64,000 bases of DNA from Caulobacter segnis. GTDB lineage: Bacteria; Pseudomonadota; Alphaproteobacteria; Caulobacterales; Caulobacteraceae. Positions 7,174 to 14,888 of the stretch are shown one piece after another. The DNA lies in NCBI RefSeq assembly GCF_003243465.1, contig NZ_QFQZ01000001.1, positions 1 through 64,000 of the forward strand, in the 5' to 3' direction. The position numbers were made by a program, and so were the translations under genes. Positions within the stretch are counted from its first letter, which is position 1, and each line of letters starts with the position of its first letter. The notes below the pieces were generated by a model that ran no database searches, was not told where the DNA came from, and worked only from the letters and a program-made list of their open reading frames with translations.

Positions 7174-8745
7174 ATGAACCTGGCCACGATCGACATCGCG
7201 GTGCTGGCGATCTACGCGGTCGCCATCTTCGGCCTGGCCCAATGGGTCAGCCGGGACAAGGGCGGCCACCAGAAGGACTCGACCGACTACTTCCTGGCCG
7301 GCAAGGCCCTGCCCTGGTGGGCGATCGGCGCCTCGCTGATCGCCGCCAACATCTCGGCCGAACAGATCATCGGCATGAGCGGCTCGGGCTACGCGATCGG
7401 CCTGGCCATCGCCTCCTACGAGTGGATGGCGGCCCTGACCCTGCTGATCGTCGGGAAGTTCTTCCTGCCGGTGTTCCTGAAGAACGGCGTCTACACCATG
7501 CCGCAGTTCCTGGAGCAGCGGTACGGCCCCAGCGTGCGGACCTTGATGGCCGTGTTCTGGCTGGGTCTGTATGTCTTCGTGAACCTGACCTCGATCCTGT
7601 GGCTGGGCTCGATCGCCATCCACACCGTCACGGGCCTCGACCAGATGTGGGCCCTGGCCGCCATCGGCGTCTTCGCCCTGGCCTACCAGATCTGGGGCGG
7701 GCTGAAGGCCGTGGCCCTGACCGACATCGTCCAGGTGGCCCTGCTGGTCACCGGCGGCCTGATCATCGCCTGGCTGTCGCTGGGCAAGATCGGCGGCGGC
7801 GACGTCGTGGCCGGCTTCCACCACCTGACCACCCAGTTCCCCGAGAAGTTCGACATGATCCTCTCGAAGGACAGCCCGCACTACAAGGAGCTGCCGGGCA
7901 TCGCGGTGCTGATCGGCGGCCTGTGGATCATGAACATCAGCTACTGGGGCTTCAACCAGTACATCATCCAGCGCGCCCTGGGCGCCAAGGACCTGGCCGA
8001 GGCCCAGAAGGGCATCGCCATGGCGGCCTATCTGAAGCTCCTGATGCCGGTGATCGTGGTGCTGCCGGGCATCGCGGCCCTGGTGCTGGCCCCGCAGGGC
8101 ATCAAGCCCGACCAGGCCTATCCGGAAATGATGAAGCTGTTGCCGCCCGGCCTGCTGGGCCTGGTGTTCGCCGCGCTGGTCGCGGCGATCGTCGCCTCGC
8201 TGGCGGCCAAGATCAATTCGATCGCCACCATCTTCACGCTCGACGTCTACGCCAAGGCCCGCCCGAACCACAGCGAGGGCCACCTGGTCGCGGTCGGCCG
8301 GATCACCGCCGTCGTCGCGGTGATCATCGGCGTCCTGACCGCCAAGCCGCTGCTGGGCGGCGCCGAGCAGGCGTTCCAGTTCATCCAGGAGTTCACCGGC
8401 TTCTTCACGCCGGGGATCGTGGTGATCTTCATCCTGGGCATGTTCTGGAAGAAGGCGACCACCGCCGGCGCCCTGACCGCCGCCATCGGCTCGGCCCTGC
8501 TGTCGGCCCTGTTCTGGTGGCTGCAGGAGAAGGGGATCTACACGATGCCGTTCATGAACCGGGTCGGCGTGGTGTTCCTGCTGTCGCTGGCCGGGGCGAT
8601 CCTGGTGTCGCTGGCCGCGCCGCAGAAGAAGGAAGTCAGCGTCGTGACGCTGGAAGGCGTCAGCTACAAGACCTCGACCAGCTTCAACATCGCGGGCCTG
8701 GGTGTCATCCTGATCCTCATCGCGCTCTACGCCACCTGGTGGTGA
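7174..8745 (+). CDS. Sodium/sugar symporter of the SSS (SGLT) family
   Basis: A 523-residue inner-membrane transporter with about 14 hydrophobic segments and the SGLT-type sequence DYFLAGKALPWWAIGASLIAANISAEQIIGMSGSGYAIGLA near residues 32-72. YWGFNQYIIQRALGAKDLAEAQKG in the middle is also typical of vSGLT-like galactose/glucose carriers. The ATG at 7174 follows a strong GGGGGGAGA ribosome-binding site. Being third in the dgoK-dgoA cluster, it most likely imports galactose or a related monosaccharide made by the periplasmic hydrolases encoded further along. The substrate is inferred from neighbours. Confidence 0.88.
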   Translation: MNLATIDIAVLAIYAVAIFGLAQWVSRDKGGHQKDSTDYFLAGKALPWWAIGASLIAANISAEQIIGMSGSGYAIGLAIASYEWMAALTLLIVGKFFLPVFLKNGVYTMPQFLEQRYGPSVRTLMAVFWLGLYVFVNLTSILWLGSIAIHTVTGLDQMWALAAIGVFALAYQIWGGLKAVALTDIVQVALLVTGGLIIAWLSLGKIGGGDVVAGFHHLTTQFPEKFDMILSKDSPHYKELPGIAVLIGGLWIMNISYWGFNQYIIQRALGAKDLAEAQKGIAMAAYLKLLMPVIVVLPGIAALVLAPQGIKPDQAYPEMMKLLPPGLLGLVFAALVAAIVASLAAKINSIATIFTLDVYAKARPNHSEGHLVAVGRITAVVAVIIGVLTAKPLLGGAEQAFQFIQEFTGFFTPGIVVIFILGMFWKKATTAGALTAAIGSALLSALFWWLQEKGIYTMPFMNRVGVVFLLSLAGAILVSLAAPQKKEVSVVTLEGVSYKTSTSFNIAGLGVILILIALYATWW

Positions 8746-8777
8746 CCGCGCTGAACGCCGAGGGCGCAAAGGGACGA

Positions 8778-8857
8778 CGAATACAGGTCCCGTCGCATTT
8801 TGGCCGCGCCATCCGTCCGAACGCTCTTGCTCAATGCGGACGGCGCGGCTGTATTCG
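8778..8857. other. Long nested inverted repeat between the symporter and gntR genes
   Basis: The outer arms CGAATACAG (8778-8786) and CTGTATTCG (8849-8857) enclose a second GC-rich pair: GCCGCG, then CCGTCCG, on the left with CGGACGG, then CGCGGC, on the right. Together they could fold into one long interrupted hairpin. It has no T-run, so it is not a textbook intrinsic terminator. It may stabilise the 3' end of the dgo transcript or regulate gntR. Confidence 0.45.
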
Positions 8858-8944
8858 GCGCGACAGAGTCCATGGGTCGGCCGCGCCGATCGCAAGAGGG
8901 AACGGCGATCGCGGGAGAGCGATCGTCAGGGGGAAGAGAATAAG

Positions 8945-9673
8945 ATGCGCACCCAACCTGGCCTGAGCTTGACGTACGGCCTGGTGGAGCAGCTTGGCCA
9001 GGCGATCGTCACGGGCGAATACGCCACCGTGGGCTTTCCGACCGAGGGCGAACTCTCCAAGCAGTTCGGCGCCAGCCGCACCGTCACCCGCGAGGCGGTC
9101 AAGATGCTGACCGCCAAGGGCCTGCTCAGCGCCCGCCCCCGCCACGGCACGGTGGTGGAGCCCGAGGCCGAGTGGAACATGCTCGATCCGGACGTGCTGC
9201 GCTGGCTGCTGGAACGCAAGTTCAGCCTGCGCCTGCTGGCCGAGTTTACCGAGATGCGGCTGGGCATCGAGCCGGCCGCCGCCGCCCTGGCCGCCCGCAA
9301 CGCCGACGAGGCCGGGCTGGAGGAGATCCGCAAGGGCCTGCGCCGGATGAAGGCCGCCGCCGAGGGCGAGGACGACCCGCTGTCGGCCGACATCGCCTTC
9401 CACGTCGCCATCCTCGACGCGACCAAGAACCCGTTCTATCGCGAGCTGCACGAGCTGGTGAACACGGCCCTGCGCATCTCGATCCGGTTCACCAACCGCA
9501 TCAAGGGCCGCACCGCCTCGATCCCCTCGCACGAGGACGTGGCCCAGGCGATCATCGCCCGCGACGCCGACAAGGCGTCCTCGGCCATGCGCGAGATCAT
9601 CGTCGATGTGCTGGAATTGATCCGGGCCGCCTCGCCGAACACTGAATCCGAGGCAGCCCGCCGCGACGCGTGA
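8945..9673 (+). CDS. GntR-family (FadR/FCD subfamily) transcriptional regulator
   Basis: A 242-residue DNA-binding regulator. Residues about 10-70 form the winged helix (VGFPTEGELSKQFGASRTVT, ending ARPRHGTVV). The C-terminal two thirds is an FCD ligand-binding domain with metal-ligand-type residues in ADIAFHVAILDA, NPFYRELH and SHEDVAQAI. The ATG at 8945 follows GGGGGAAGAGAA; an in-frame ATG at 8834 would lie inside a hairpin and add an unrelated leader. Its position after dgoK-dgoA-symporter suggests a DgoR-like repressor responding to galactonate or a keto-deoxy intermediate. Candidate targets are the TTGTC-type sites before dgoK and the GH30 gene. Confidence 0.88.
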   Translation: MRTQPGLSLTYGLVEQLGQAIVTGEYATVGFPTEGELSKQFGASRTVTREAVKMLTAKGLLSARPRHGTVVEPEAEWNMLDPDVLRWLLERKFSLRLLAEFTEMRLGIEPAAAALAARNADEAGLEEIRKGLRRMKAAAEGEDDPLSADIAFHVAILDATKNPFYRELHELVNTALRISIRFTNRIKGRTASIPSHEDVAQAIIARDADKASSAMREIIVDVLELIRAASPNTESEAARRDA

Positions 9674-9764
9674 GCCGGAGCGGAAAACCGCTCGCGGGCT
9701 TGATGGCCAAGGTTTAATGTGGCGACGCTTGGCCGATCGCCGGCCGACCCTTAAAGTTCTGACC

Positions 9765-10115
9765 ATGGGCAAGGGCTTTCCTTCCGTGACGGATCAGGTC
9801 GAGGGTCTCGACCGTCTCACCGACCGTGAGCGCGAGTGCCTGCGTCTGGTCGACCGGCACATGAGCTCCAAGGAGATCGCCCGCGAGCTGGGTCTCTCCA
9901 AGCACACCGTCGACTGGCATCTGGACAAGGCCAAGCGTCGCCTGGGCGCGACCGACCGCTACGACGCCGCGCGCCGGGTCTTCGACCGCGCGGCCCAGGC
10001 CGGCGCGCCCCCGCCCCCTGTCACGGCCCCTGTCACCCCCCCCTCCGATCGCGTCGGGGTCCGATCCGGCGCCGCTAGCCGAACCCCCGACTTCACGGTC
10101 TCCTGGCCCCGCTGA
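9765..10115 (+). CDS. Small LuxR-type helix-turn-helix protein
   Basis: A 116-residue protein whose centre is a GerE/LuxR DNA-binding domain: LTDRERECLRLVDRHMSSKE, then IARELGLSKHTVDWHLDKAKRRLG. There is no receiver or autoinducer domain, and the C-terminal 45 residues are Pro/Ala-rich and probably disordered. Many Caulobacter small regulators look like this. The ATG at 9765 was chosen because the upstream extension from 9717 is basic and unstructured. It is followed closely by a hypothetical gene with a good ribosome-binding site, so they may share a transcript. Target genes cannot be told. Confidence 0.75.
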   Translation: MGKGFPSVTDQVEGLDRLTDRERECLRLVDRHMSSKEIARELGLSKHTVDWHLDKAKRRLGATDRYDAARRVFDRAAQAGAPPPPVTAPVTPPSDRVGVRSGAASRTPDFTVSWPR

Positions 10116-10129
10116 GCAAGGAGCTTTCC

Positions 10130-10474
10130 GTGACCGAACTGACCCCCCACCAGAAGGAAGCCATTGGCCGGGCGACCTACATGCGCCAGGACATCATGAG
10201 CTTCCGGAACAGCTGGCCGGCCCTCAATTCGGCCGAGCTCCTGCCGCCCATCACCTGGAGCGAACTCGAGCGCCAGCTGATGAGCCTGTCGGCGACGCCG
10301 GATGGCGCGGCCATGGTCCACGACCTGGTGGCGGCCACCCGCAAGCAAGCCACGTTCAAGCCCAGCGAGCTGGTGATGCGGGAGATCCTCTGCATCGCGA
10401 GCGCAGTGATGGACGAGAGCTTTCCGTCGGACTTCTCGTCTTCGGACTCGGACGCGGACAGCCTAACCATCTAA
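10130..10474 (+). CDS. Hypothetical protein, 114 residues
   Basis: I do not recognise a family. The protein is soluble with an amphipathic helical N-terminal part (HQKEAIGRATYMRQDIMSFR) and ends in an acidic serine-rich tail (SDFSSSDSDADSLTI). Translation starts at a GTG (10130) preceded by AAGGAG at a good distance, 14 bp after the LuxR-type gene, so it is likely part of the same transcript. Codon use matches its neighbours. Function unknown. Confidence 0.6.
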   Translation: MTELTPHQKEAIGRATYMRQDIMSFRNSWPALNSAELLPPITWSELERQLMSLSATPDGAAMVHDLVAATRKQATFKPSELVMREILCIASAVMDESFPSDFSSSDSDADSLTI

Positions 10475-10488
10475 GCGTCCCCCATCGG

Positions 10489-10581
10489 TTGGCCTTCATC
10501 GCCGCCGTGATGATCGTGACCGCGCTCGCGTTCGGTTCGATCCTGGCGGGGCTCCACGCGCTGGAAGGCCTGTTTCCTTAA
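10489..10581 (+). CDS. Possible 30-residue membrane peptide
   Basis: A short frame starting at a TTG encodes a single hydrophobic helix, LAFIAAVMIVTALAFGSILA, followed by GLHALEGLFP and a TAA stop. The hydrophobic composition is consistent with a one-pass small membrane protein. The start codon is rare and there is no strong ribosome-binding site, so the call is tentative; an internal GTG or ATG is also possible. Confidence 0.3.
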   Translation: MAFIAAVMIVTALAFGSILAGLHALEGLFP

Positions 10582-10666
10582 GTTCGACGCCTCGGGAGCC
10601 GGGCGTCCAATCGCACAGCCCCCATTGGCAACGCGCCGGCCTAGCCCCGCGCGAAGGAGATCGCTC

Positions 10667-11008
10667 ATGCTTAAGGAACGTCGCCAAGCGGCCGAGACCG
10701 TGGCCGAAGCCCTGTTCGCCGCCGAGAAGGCCATCGACGCGGCCATCGCCTCCACCGCCACCCTCGCGGCGCTGATGCCGCACAGCCGCCAGGCCGCCAA
10801 CCTCTCGGCGATCGTCGGCCAGGACGCCCTGATGTCGGCCATCAACACCATGCAGGCCCTGGGCGTGGCGCGCGAAGGCATCGTCACCACCCACAAGCAC
10901 CTGACCGTCGCCCAGCACGACATCGGCCTGGCCCGCGTCTCGTTCGGCGACATGGCCGAAAAGCCGGGCTCGCCCGGCCCGTCGGGCCACCTGACGGTCG
11001 CCGCCTAG
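10667..11008 (+). CDS. Hypothetical protein, 113 residues, helical
   Basis: Unrecognised. The sequence is alanine-rich and predicted from composition to be mostly alpha-helical (RRQAAETVAEALFAAEKAID, LSAIVGQDALMSAINTMQAL), with a flexible Gly/Pro tail. The ATG at 10667 has a clear GAAGGAGA ribosome-binding site. A hairpin with terminator character lies about 50 bp downstream, so it is probably the last gene of its transcript. No catalytic motif is seen. Confidence 0.6.
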   Translation: MLKERRQAAETVAEALFAAEKAIDAAIASTATLAALMPHSRQAANLSAIVGQDALMSAINTMQALGVAREGIVTTHKHLTVAQHDIGLARVSFGDMAEKPGSPGPSGHLTVAA

Positions 11009-11060
11009 CGCTTCAGCGGTCGCGGCGAGGTCGCGGCCGCCAGGGCCCGAGCGTCAAGCG

Positions 11061-11087
11061 ATCCCCGCCGGTTGGCCCGGCGGGGAT
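11061..11087 (+). terminator. Hairpin terminator candidate
   Basis: A perfect 10-bp stem, ATCCCCGCCG with CGGCGGGGAT, encloses a 7-nt loop. Only two T residues follow at once, so termination may be weak or the hairpin may serve as a 3' end stabiliser. Confidence 0.5.
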
Positions 11088-11161
11088 TTGCAATCCTGGA
11101 TAATGGCGCCACCCTAGGCGCAGCCGCACCCAGGGTTTGCGGCGGATCTTCCTGACCGGCG

Positions 11162-11605
11162 ATGTTCTTCCACTTCTTCTATCAATGGGCCAGCCTGCTG
11201 GTCCTGGCGGCGACGGCGACCGCCGCCCTGTGGCGCGGCGACTGGCCCGAGCGGTTCGGCGCCGGCGCGATGGTCGCCGCCTGGATCGCCACCGGCGTCG
11301 TCTACAACAGCATCCAGCAGCGCGGCGCCCAGGCCGGTCCCATGGTCATCGACATCCTGCTGATGCTGGCGCTGCTGTTCGTCGCCCTGCGCTCGGACCG
11401 CTGGTGGCCGATGTGGGCCTGCGCCTTCCAGGCCCTCAACGTGGTGCTGCATTTCGCCATGCTGGCCGACGCGGTGCTGTGGCGGCGCGCCGCCTGGATC
11501 GCCAGCTCGTGCTTCAGCTACCTGGCCATGCTGGCCCTGCTGTGCGGCGCCCTGGGGCGCCGAAGACCCCCCGCCGCGCCTGACGCCGCGTCACCGCTGA
11601 CATAG
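11162..11605 (+). CDS. Integral membrane protein, 147 residues
   Basis: A hydrophobic protein with about four transmembrane helices (FYQWASLLVLAATATAALW, GAGAMVAAWIATGVVYNSI, MVIDILLMLALLFVALRS, and WIASSCFSYLAMLALLCGAL near the end). Many aromatic residues sit at helix ends. I do not recognise a family with a known function, although similar small proteins occur widely in Caulobacteraceae. It precedes the thiolase gene by 100 bp; a functional link is not evident. Confidence 0.65.
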   Translation: MFFHFFYQWASLLVLAATATAALWRGDWPERFGAGAMVAAWIATGVVYNSIQQRGAQAGPMVIDILLMLALLFVALRSDRWWPMWACAFQALNVVLHFAMLADAVLWRRAAWIASSCFSYLAMLALLCGALGRRRPPAAPDAASPLT

Positions 11606-11705
11606 CCCCAAACGCCTGTTTCACTCCCGGCAACGAGAGAGCGCGTTGGGCGAAAACGTGAGGGGTTTCGCCGCTGACGCGTATCAGACAGCAGGGAGAG
11701 AACTG

Positions 11706-12878
11706 ATGGGCGAAGCCTATATCGTGGCGGCCGCGCGCACGGCCGGGGGGCGCAAGGGCGGCAAGGTCTCGGGCTGGCACCCGGCCGACCTGGGCGGCGT
11801 CATTCTGGACGCGCTGGTCGATCGCACCGGCGCCGATCCGGCCCTGGTCGAGGACGTGATCATGGGCTGCGTCGGCCAGGTCGGCGAGCAGGGCCTGAAC
11901 GTCGCCCGCAACGCCATCCTCGCCTCCAAGCTGCCCGAGAGCGTGCCGGGCACCTCGGTCGACCGCCAGTGCGGCTCGTCGCAGCAGGCCATCCACTTCG
12001 CCGCCGCCACCGTCATGTCGGGGGCGATGGACATCGTCATCGCCGCCGGCGTCGAGAGCATGAGCCGCGTGCCGATGGGCCTGTCCTCGCAGCTGCCGTA
12101 CAAGAACGGCTTTGGCACCTATATGAGCCCGCGGATCCAGGACAAGTATCCGGGCGTCCAGTTCAGCCAGTTCATGGGCGCCGAGATGATGGCCAAGAAG
12201 TACGACCTGTCGCGGGCCGACCTCGACGCCTACGCCCTGCAGAGCCACCAGCGCGCCCAGGCCGCGACCAAGGCCGGCAAGTTCGCCGCCGAGATCGTGC
12301 CGATCGAGGTCAAGCTCGAGGACGGCAAGAGCGAGCGCCACGAGGTCGACGAGGGCATCCGCTGGGACGCCTCGATGGAGTCGATCGGCTCGGTGAAGCT
12401 GCTGGCCGAGGACGGCCGGATCACCGCCGCCACCTCCAGCCAGATCTGCGACGGCGCGGCCGGCGTGATGATCGTCAACGAGCGGGGCCTGAAAGCCCTG
12501 GGCGTCGAGCCGCTGGCCCGCATCCACCACATGACGGTGATCGGCCACGATCCGGTGATCATGCTGGAGGCCCCCATCCCCGCCACCCTGAAGGCGCTGG
12601 AGCGGGCCGGCATGAAGATCGGCGACATCGACCTCTACGAGGTCAACGAGGCCTTCGCCTCGGTGCCGACCGCCTGGCTGAAGGTCACCGGCGGCGATCC
12701 CGACAGGCTGAACGTCAACGGCGGCGCGATCGCGCTCGGCCACCCGCTGGGCGGCTCCGGCGCCAAGCTGATGACCACGCTCGTCCACGCCCTGAAGGAC
12801 CGCGGCGCCCGCTATGGCCTGCAGACCATGTGCGAGGGCGGCGGCCTGGCCAACGTGACGATCGTGGAGCGGCTGTAG
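11706..12878 (+). CDS. Thiolase (acetyl-CoA acetyltransferase family)
   Basis: A 390-residue cytosolic thiolase that condenses or cleaves acyl-CoA and acetyl-CoA. The nucleophilic cysteine is Cys89 in SVDRQCGSSQQA, the His is in GGAIALGHPLGGSGA and the second catalytic Cys is in MCEGGGLANVT. The ATG at 11706 follows GGGAGAG; an ATG-type start further up (11646) is unlikely. It stands alone rather than beside a fadB-like gene, and may act in beta-oxidation or acetoacetyl-CoA formation. Which acyl chain length it prefers cannot be read from the sequence. Confidence 0.9.
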   Translation: MGEAYIVAAARTAGGRKGGKVSGWHPADLGGVILDALVDRTGADPALVEDVIMGCVGQVGEQGLNVARNAILASKLPESVPGTSVDRQCGSSQQAIHFAAATVMSGAMDIVIAAGVESMSRVPMGLSSQLPYKNGFGTYMSPRIQDKYPGVQFSQFMGAEMMAKKYDLSRADLDAYALQSHQRAQAATKAGKFAAEIVPIEVKLEDGKSERHEVDEGIRWDASMESIGSVKLLAEDGRITAATSSQICDGAAGVMIVNERGLKALGVEPLARIHHMTVIGHDPVIMLEAPIPATLKALERAGMKIGDIDLYEVNEAFASVPTAWLKVTGGDPDRLNVNGGAIALGHPLGGSGAKLMTTLVHALKDRGARYGLQTMCEGGGLANVTIVERL

Positions 12879-12894
12879 TTTCAAGACCATAAAT

Positions 12895-13003
12895 CCGTGT
12901 CATCCCGGAAAGCGCGCAGCGCTTATCCGGGACCCAGGGGCCGGCGCAGTGTGGTCGCCCCTGGGTCCCGGCGCTCCGCTTCGCTACGGCCGGGATGACA
13001 CGG
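12895..13003. repeat. 109-bp intergenic palindromic repeat
   Basis: The outer arms CCGTGTCATCCCGG and CCGGGATGACACGG are perfect inverted repeats. Inside them a second pair around GACCCAGGGGC and GCCCCTGGGTC is also complementary, so the whole unit can form a long hairpin. It has the look of a dispersed REP-like intergenic element. Its right arm contains the ATG used as the start of the following GST gene. Confidence 0.75.
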
Positions 13004-13666
13004 TTTCACTGGCTTTGTCGGATAGCCCCCATAACGATCACCCTCTGGCACTGCCGCGACGCGCGCTCGTTCCGGCCATTGTGGGCGCTGGAGGAGCTGG
13101 AGCTGGCCTACGACCTCAAGCTCCTGCCGTTCCCGCCGCGCTTCCACGCGCGCGACTACCTGGACGAAAACCCGCTCGGCACCATCCCGCTGCTGGTCGA
13201 CGGCGAGACGCGGATGACCGAGTCCGCGGCGATGATCGAGTACCTGTCGATGCGCCATGGCGGCGGGCGGCTGTCGGTGCGCCCCGACGCGCCGGGCTAT
13301 GGCGCCTATCTGAACGGTCTCGTCTATGGCGAGGCCACCCTGACCTTTCCCCAGACCCTGGTGCTGCGCTACACGCGCCTCGAGCCGGAGGAACGCCGCC
13401 AGCCGCAGGTGGCCGAGGACTACGCCCGCTGGTTCCTGGCGCGGCTGAAAGGGTTGGAAGCGATCCTGGAAAGGTCCGCCTTCGCGGCCGCCGATCGCTT
13501 CACCGGGGCCGACATCTCGGTGACCTACGCCCTGCTGCTGGCGCGGGCCCTGAAGCTGGACGACGCCTTCCCGGCGGTCGTCGCCGACTACTGGAACCGC
13601 ATGAGCCAGCGGCCGGCCTTCGCCCGCGCGAGGGCGGCGCAAAGCCAGGCGCCCGCGAGCGTCTGA
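12995..13666 (+). CDS. Glutathione S-transferase family protein
   Basis: A 223-residue GST. The N-terminal thioredoxin-like domain is seen in ITLWHCRDARSFRPLWALEE, then GTIPLLVDGETRMTESAAMI with the cis-Pro and the Glu-Ser glutathione-binding pair; an all-helical C-terminal domain follows. Residues 1-13 (MTRFHWLCRIAPI) precede the normal GST start. The only in-frame start codon is the ATG at 12995, inside the intergenic palindrome, and no ribosome-binding site is obvious. An unusual start such as ATA near 13031 cannot be excluded. The substrate is unknown. Confidence 0.82.
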   Translation: MTRFHWLCRIAPITITLWHCRDARSFRPLWALEELELAYDLKLLPFPPRFHARDYLDENPLGTIPLLVDGETRMTESAAMIEYLSMRHGGGRLSVRPDAPGYGAYLNGLVYGEATLTFPQTLVLRYTRLEPEERRQPQVAEDYARWFLARLKGLEAILERSAFAAADRFTGADISVTYALLLARALKLDDAFPAVVADYWNRMSQRPAFARARAAQSQAPASV

Positions 13667-13752
13667 ACGAATTTATCGTCTTACGGCAAATTAACTCAGC
13701 GACCCGGGTTTTGTCGGCTAGAAGGCCGTCGGGCTAACAAGAATTGCTGGGG

Positions 13753-14877
13753 ATGATCGTGCTTTACCGGATCGATGGGCGCCGCCCGACTATGAGCGCG
13801 CTGGTTCTGGTCCTGGGCGTGGGCGCGATCGCCCTGTCCGGATGCGGCGACAAGAAGCCCCAGAAGGCCAAGGCCGCGCCCTCCGCCGCGGCCACCGTCA
13901 GCGTCGCCACCGTCGCCAGCCAGCCGATCGCGCGCGAGATCAGCGCCACCGGCTCGATCTCGCCCTGGGAGGAGGTTCCGGTCGGCGCCGAAACCGGCGG
14001 CCTGACAGCGGTGTCCGTCAACGCCGAGGAAGGCCAGGTCGTCCAGGCCGGCCAGGTGCTGGTCAAGCTCAATGACGCCCTGATCAGCGCCCAGCTGCGC
14101 CAGCAGGAGGCGGCCGTCGCCAGCGCCCGCGCCACCCTGGCCGAGGCGCAGGCCGCCCTGGGCCGGGCCCGCGAGCTGCAGGCCAAGGGCTATCTGTCCC
14201 AGGCCTCGCTGGACACCGCCACCGCCCGCCAGGGCACGGCCACGGCCAACCTCGCCGCCGCCGAGGCCGCGCGCGGCGAGACGACCGCGCGCCTGGCCCA
14301 GACCGCGATCCGCGCGCCGGTCGGCGGGCTGATCAGCCGCCGCAGCGTCACCAAGGGCCAGATCGTCTCCACCGGCTCGGAGCTGTTCCGCATCGTCCGC
14401 GACAGCCGGCTGGAGGTCGACGCCGAGATCCCCGAGACCGATCTCGGCGCGGTCAAGGCCGGGATGCCGGCCACCATCTATTCCGACAAGATCGGCGAGA
14501 CGAGCGGCCGCGTCCGCATCGTCACCTCCGAGGTCAACGCCACCAGCCGGCTGGGCGTGGCGCGCGTGGCCCTGTCGTCGATGGGCGGCTTCCGTCCGGG
14601 GATGTTCGCCCGCGTCCGCATCGACGCCGGCGACCAGCCTGCCCTCGTCGTGCCCAGCGCCGCGGTGCTCTATCGCGAGAACCGGCCGGGCGTGTTCGTG
14701 GTCGACGCGGCCAGGAAGGTCCACTTCCGCCGGATCCAGATCCTGACCAGCACCGGCGACCGCGTGGCCGCCATCGGCCTGACCGCCGGCGAGCAGGTGG
14801 TGGTCGACGGCGCCGGCTTCCTGGGCGAGGGCGACCTGGTGCGGATCAGCGCCGCCACGCCCAAGCCCGCTCGCTAG
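13753..14877 (+). CDS. RND efflux periplasmic adaptor (membrane fusion lipoprotein)
   Basis: A 374-residue membrane-fusion protein that links an RND pump to an outer-membrane channel. It has a lipobox (IALSGC) near residue 30 and the biotinyl-lipoyl half-motifs (VGAETGGLTAVSVNAEEGQV, IRAPVGGLISRRSVTKGQIV). A coiled hairpin rich in Ala, Arg and Glu lies between them, and beta-barrel and membrane-proximal domains follow. Starts at 13753 and 13792 are both possible; either keeps the lipobox. The pump gene follows 11 bp later. No outer-membrane factor or regulator gene is adjacent. Confidence 0.9.
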   Translation: MIVLYRIDGRRPTMSALVLVLGVGAIALSGCGDKKPQKAKAAPSAAATVSVATVASQPIAREISATGSISPWEEVPVGAETGGLTAVSVNAEEGQVVQAGQVLVKLNDALISAQLRQQEAAVASARATLAEAQAALGRARELQAKGYLSQASLDTATARQGTATANLAAAEAARGETTARLAQTAIRAPVGGLISRRSVTKGQIVSTGSELFRIVRDSRLEVDAEIPETDLGAVKAGMPATIYSDKIGETSGRVRIVTSEVNATSRLGVARVALSSMGGFRPGMFARVRIDAGDQPALVVPSAAVLYRENRPGVFVVDAARKVHFRRIQILTSTGDRVAAIGLTAGEQVVVDGAGFLGEGDLVRISAATPKPAR

Positions 14878-14888
14878 AGGACGCTCCG

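Noticed and set aside
8834..8944. N-terminal extension of the GntR regulator from the ATG at 8834
   Set aside because: The extension lies in a hairpin, is Arg-rich and unlike any FadR-family N-terminus; the ATG at 8945 has a good ribosome-binding site.
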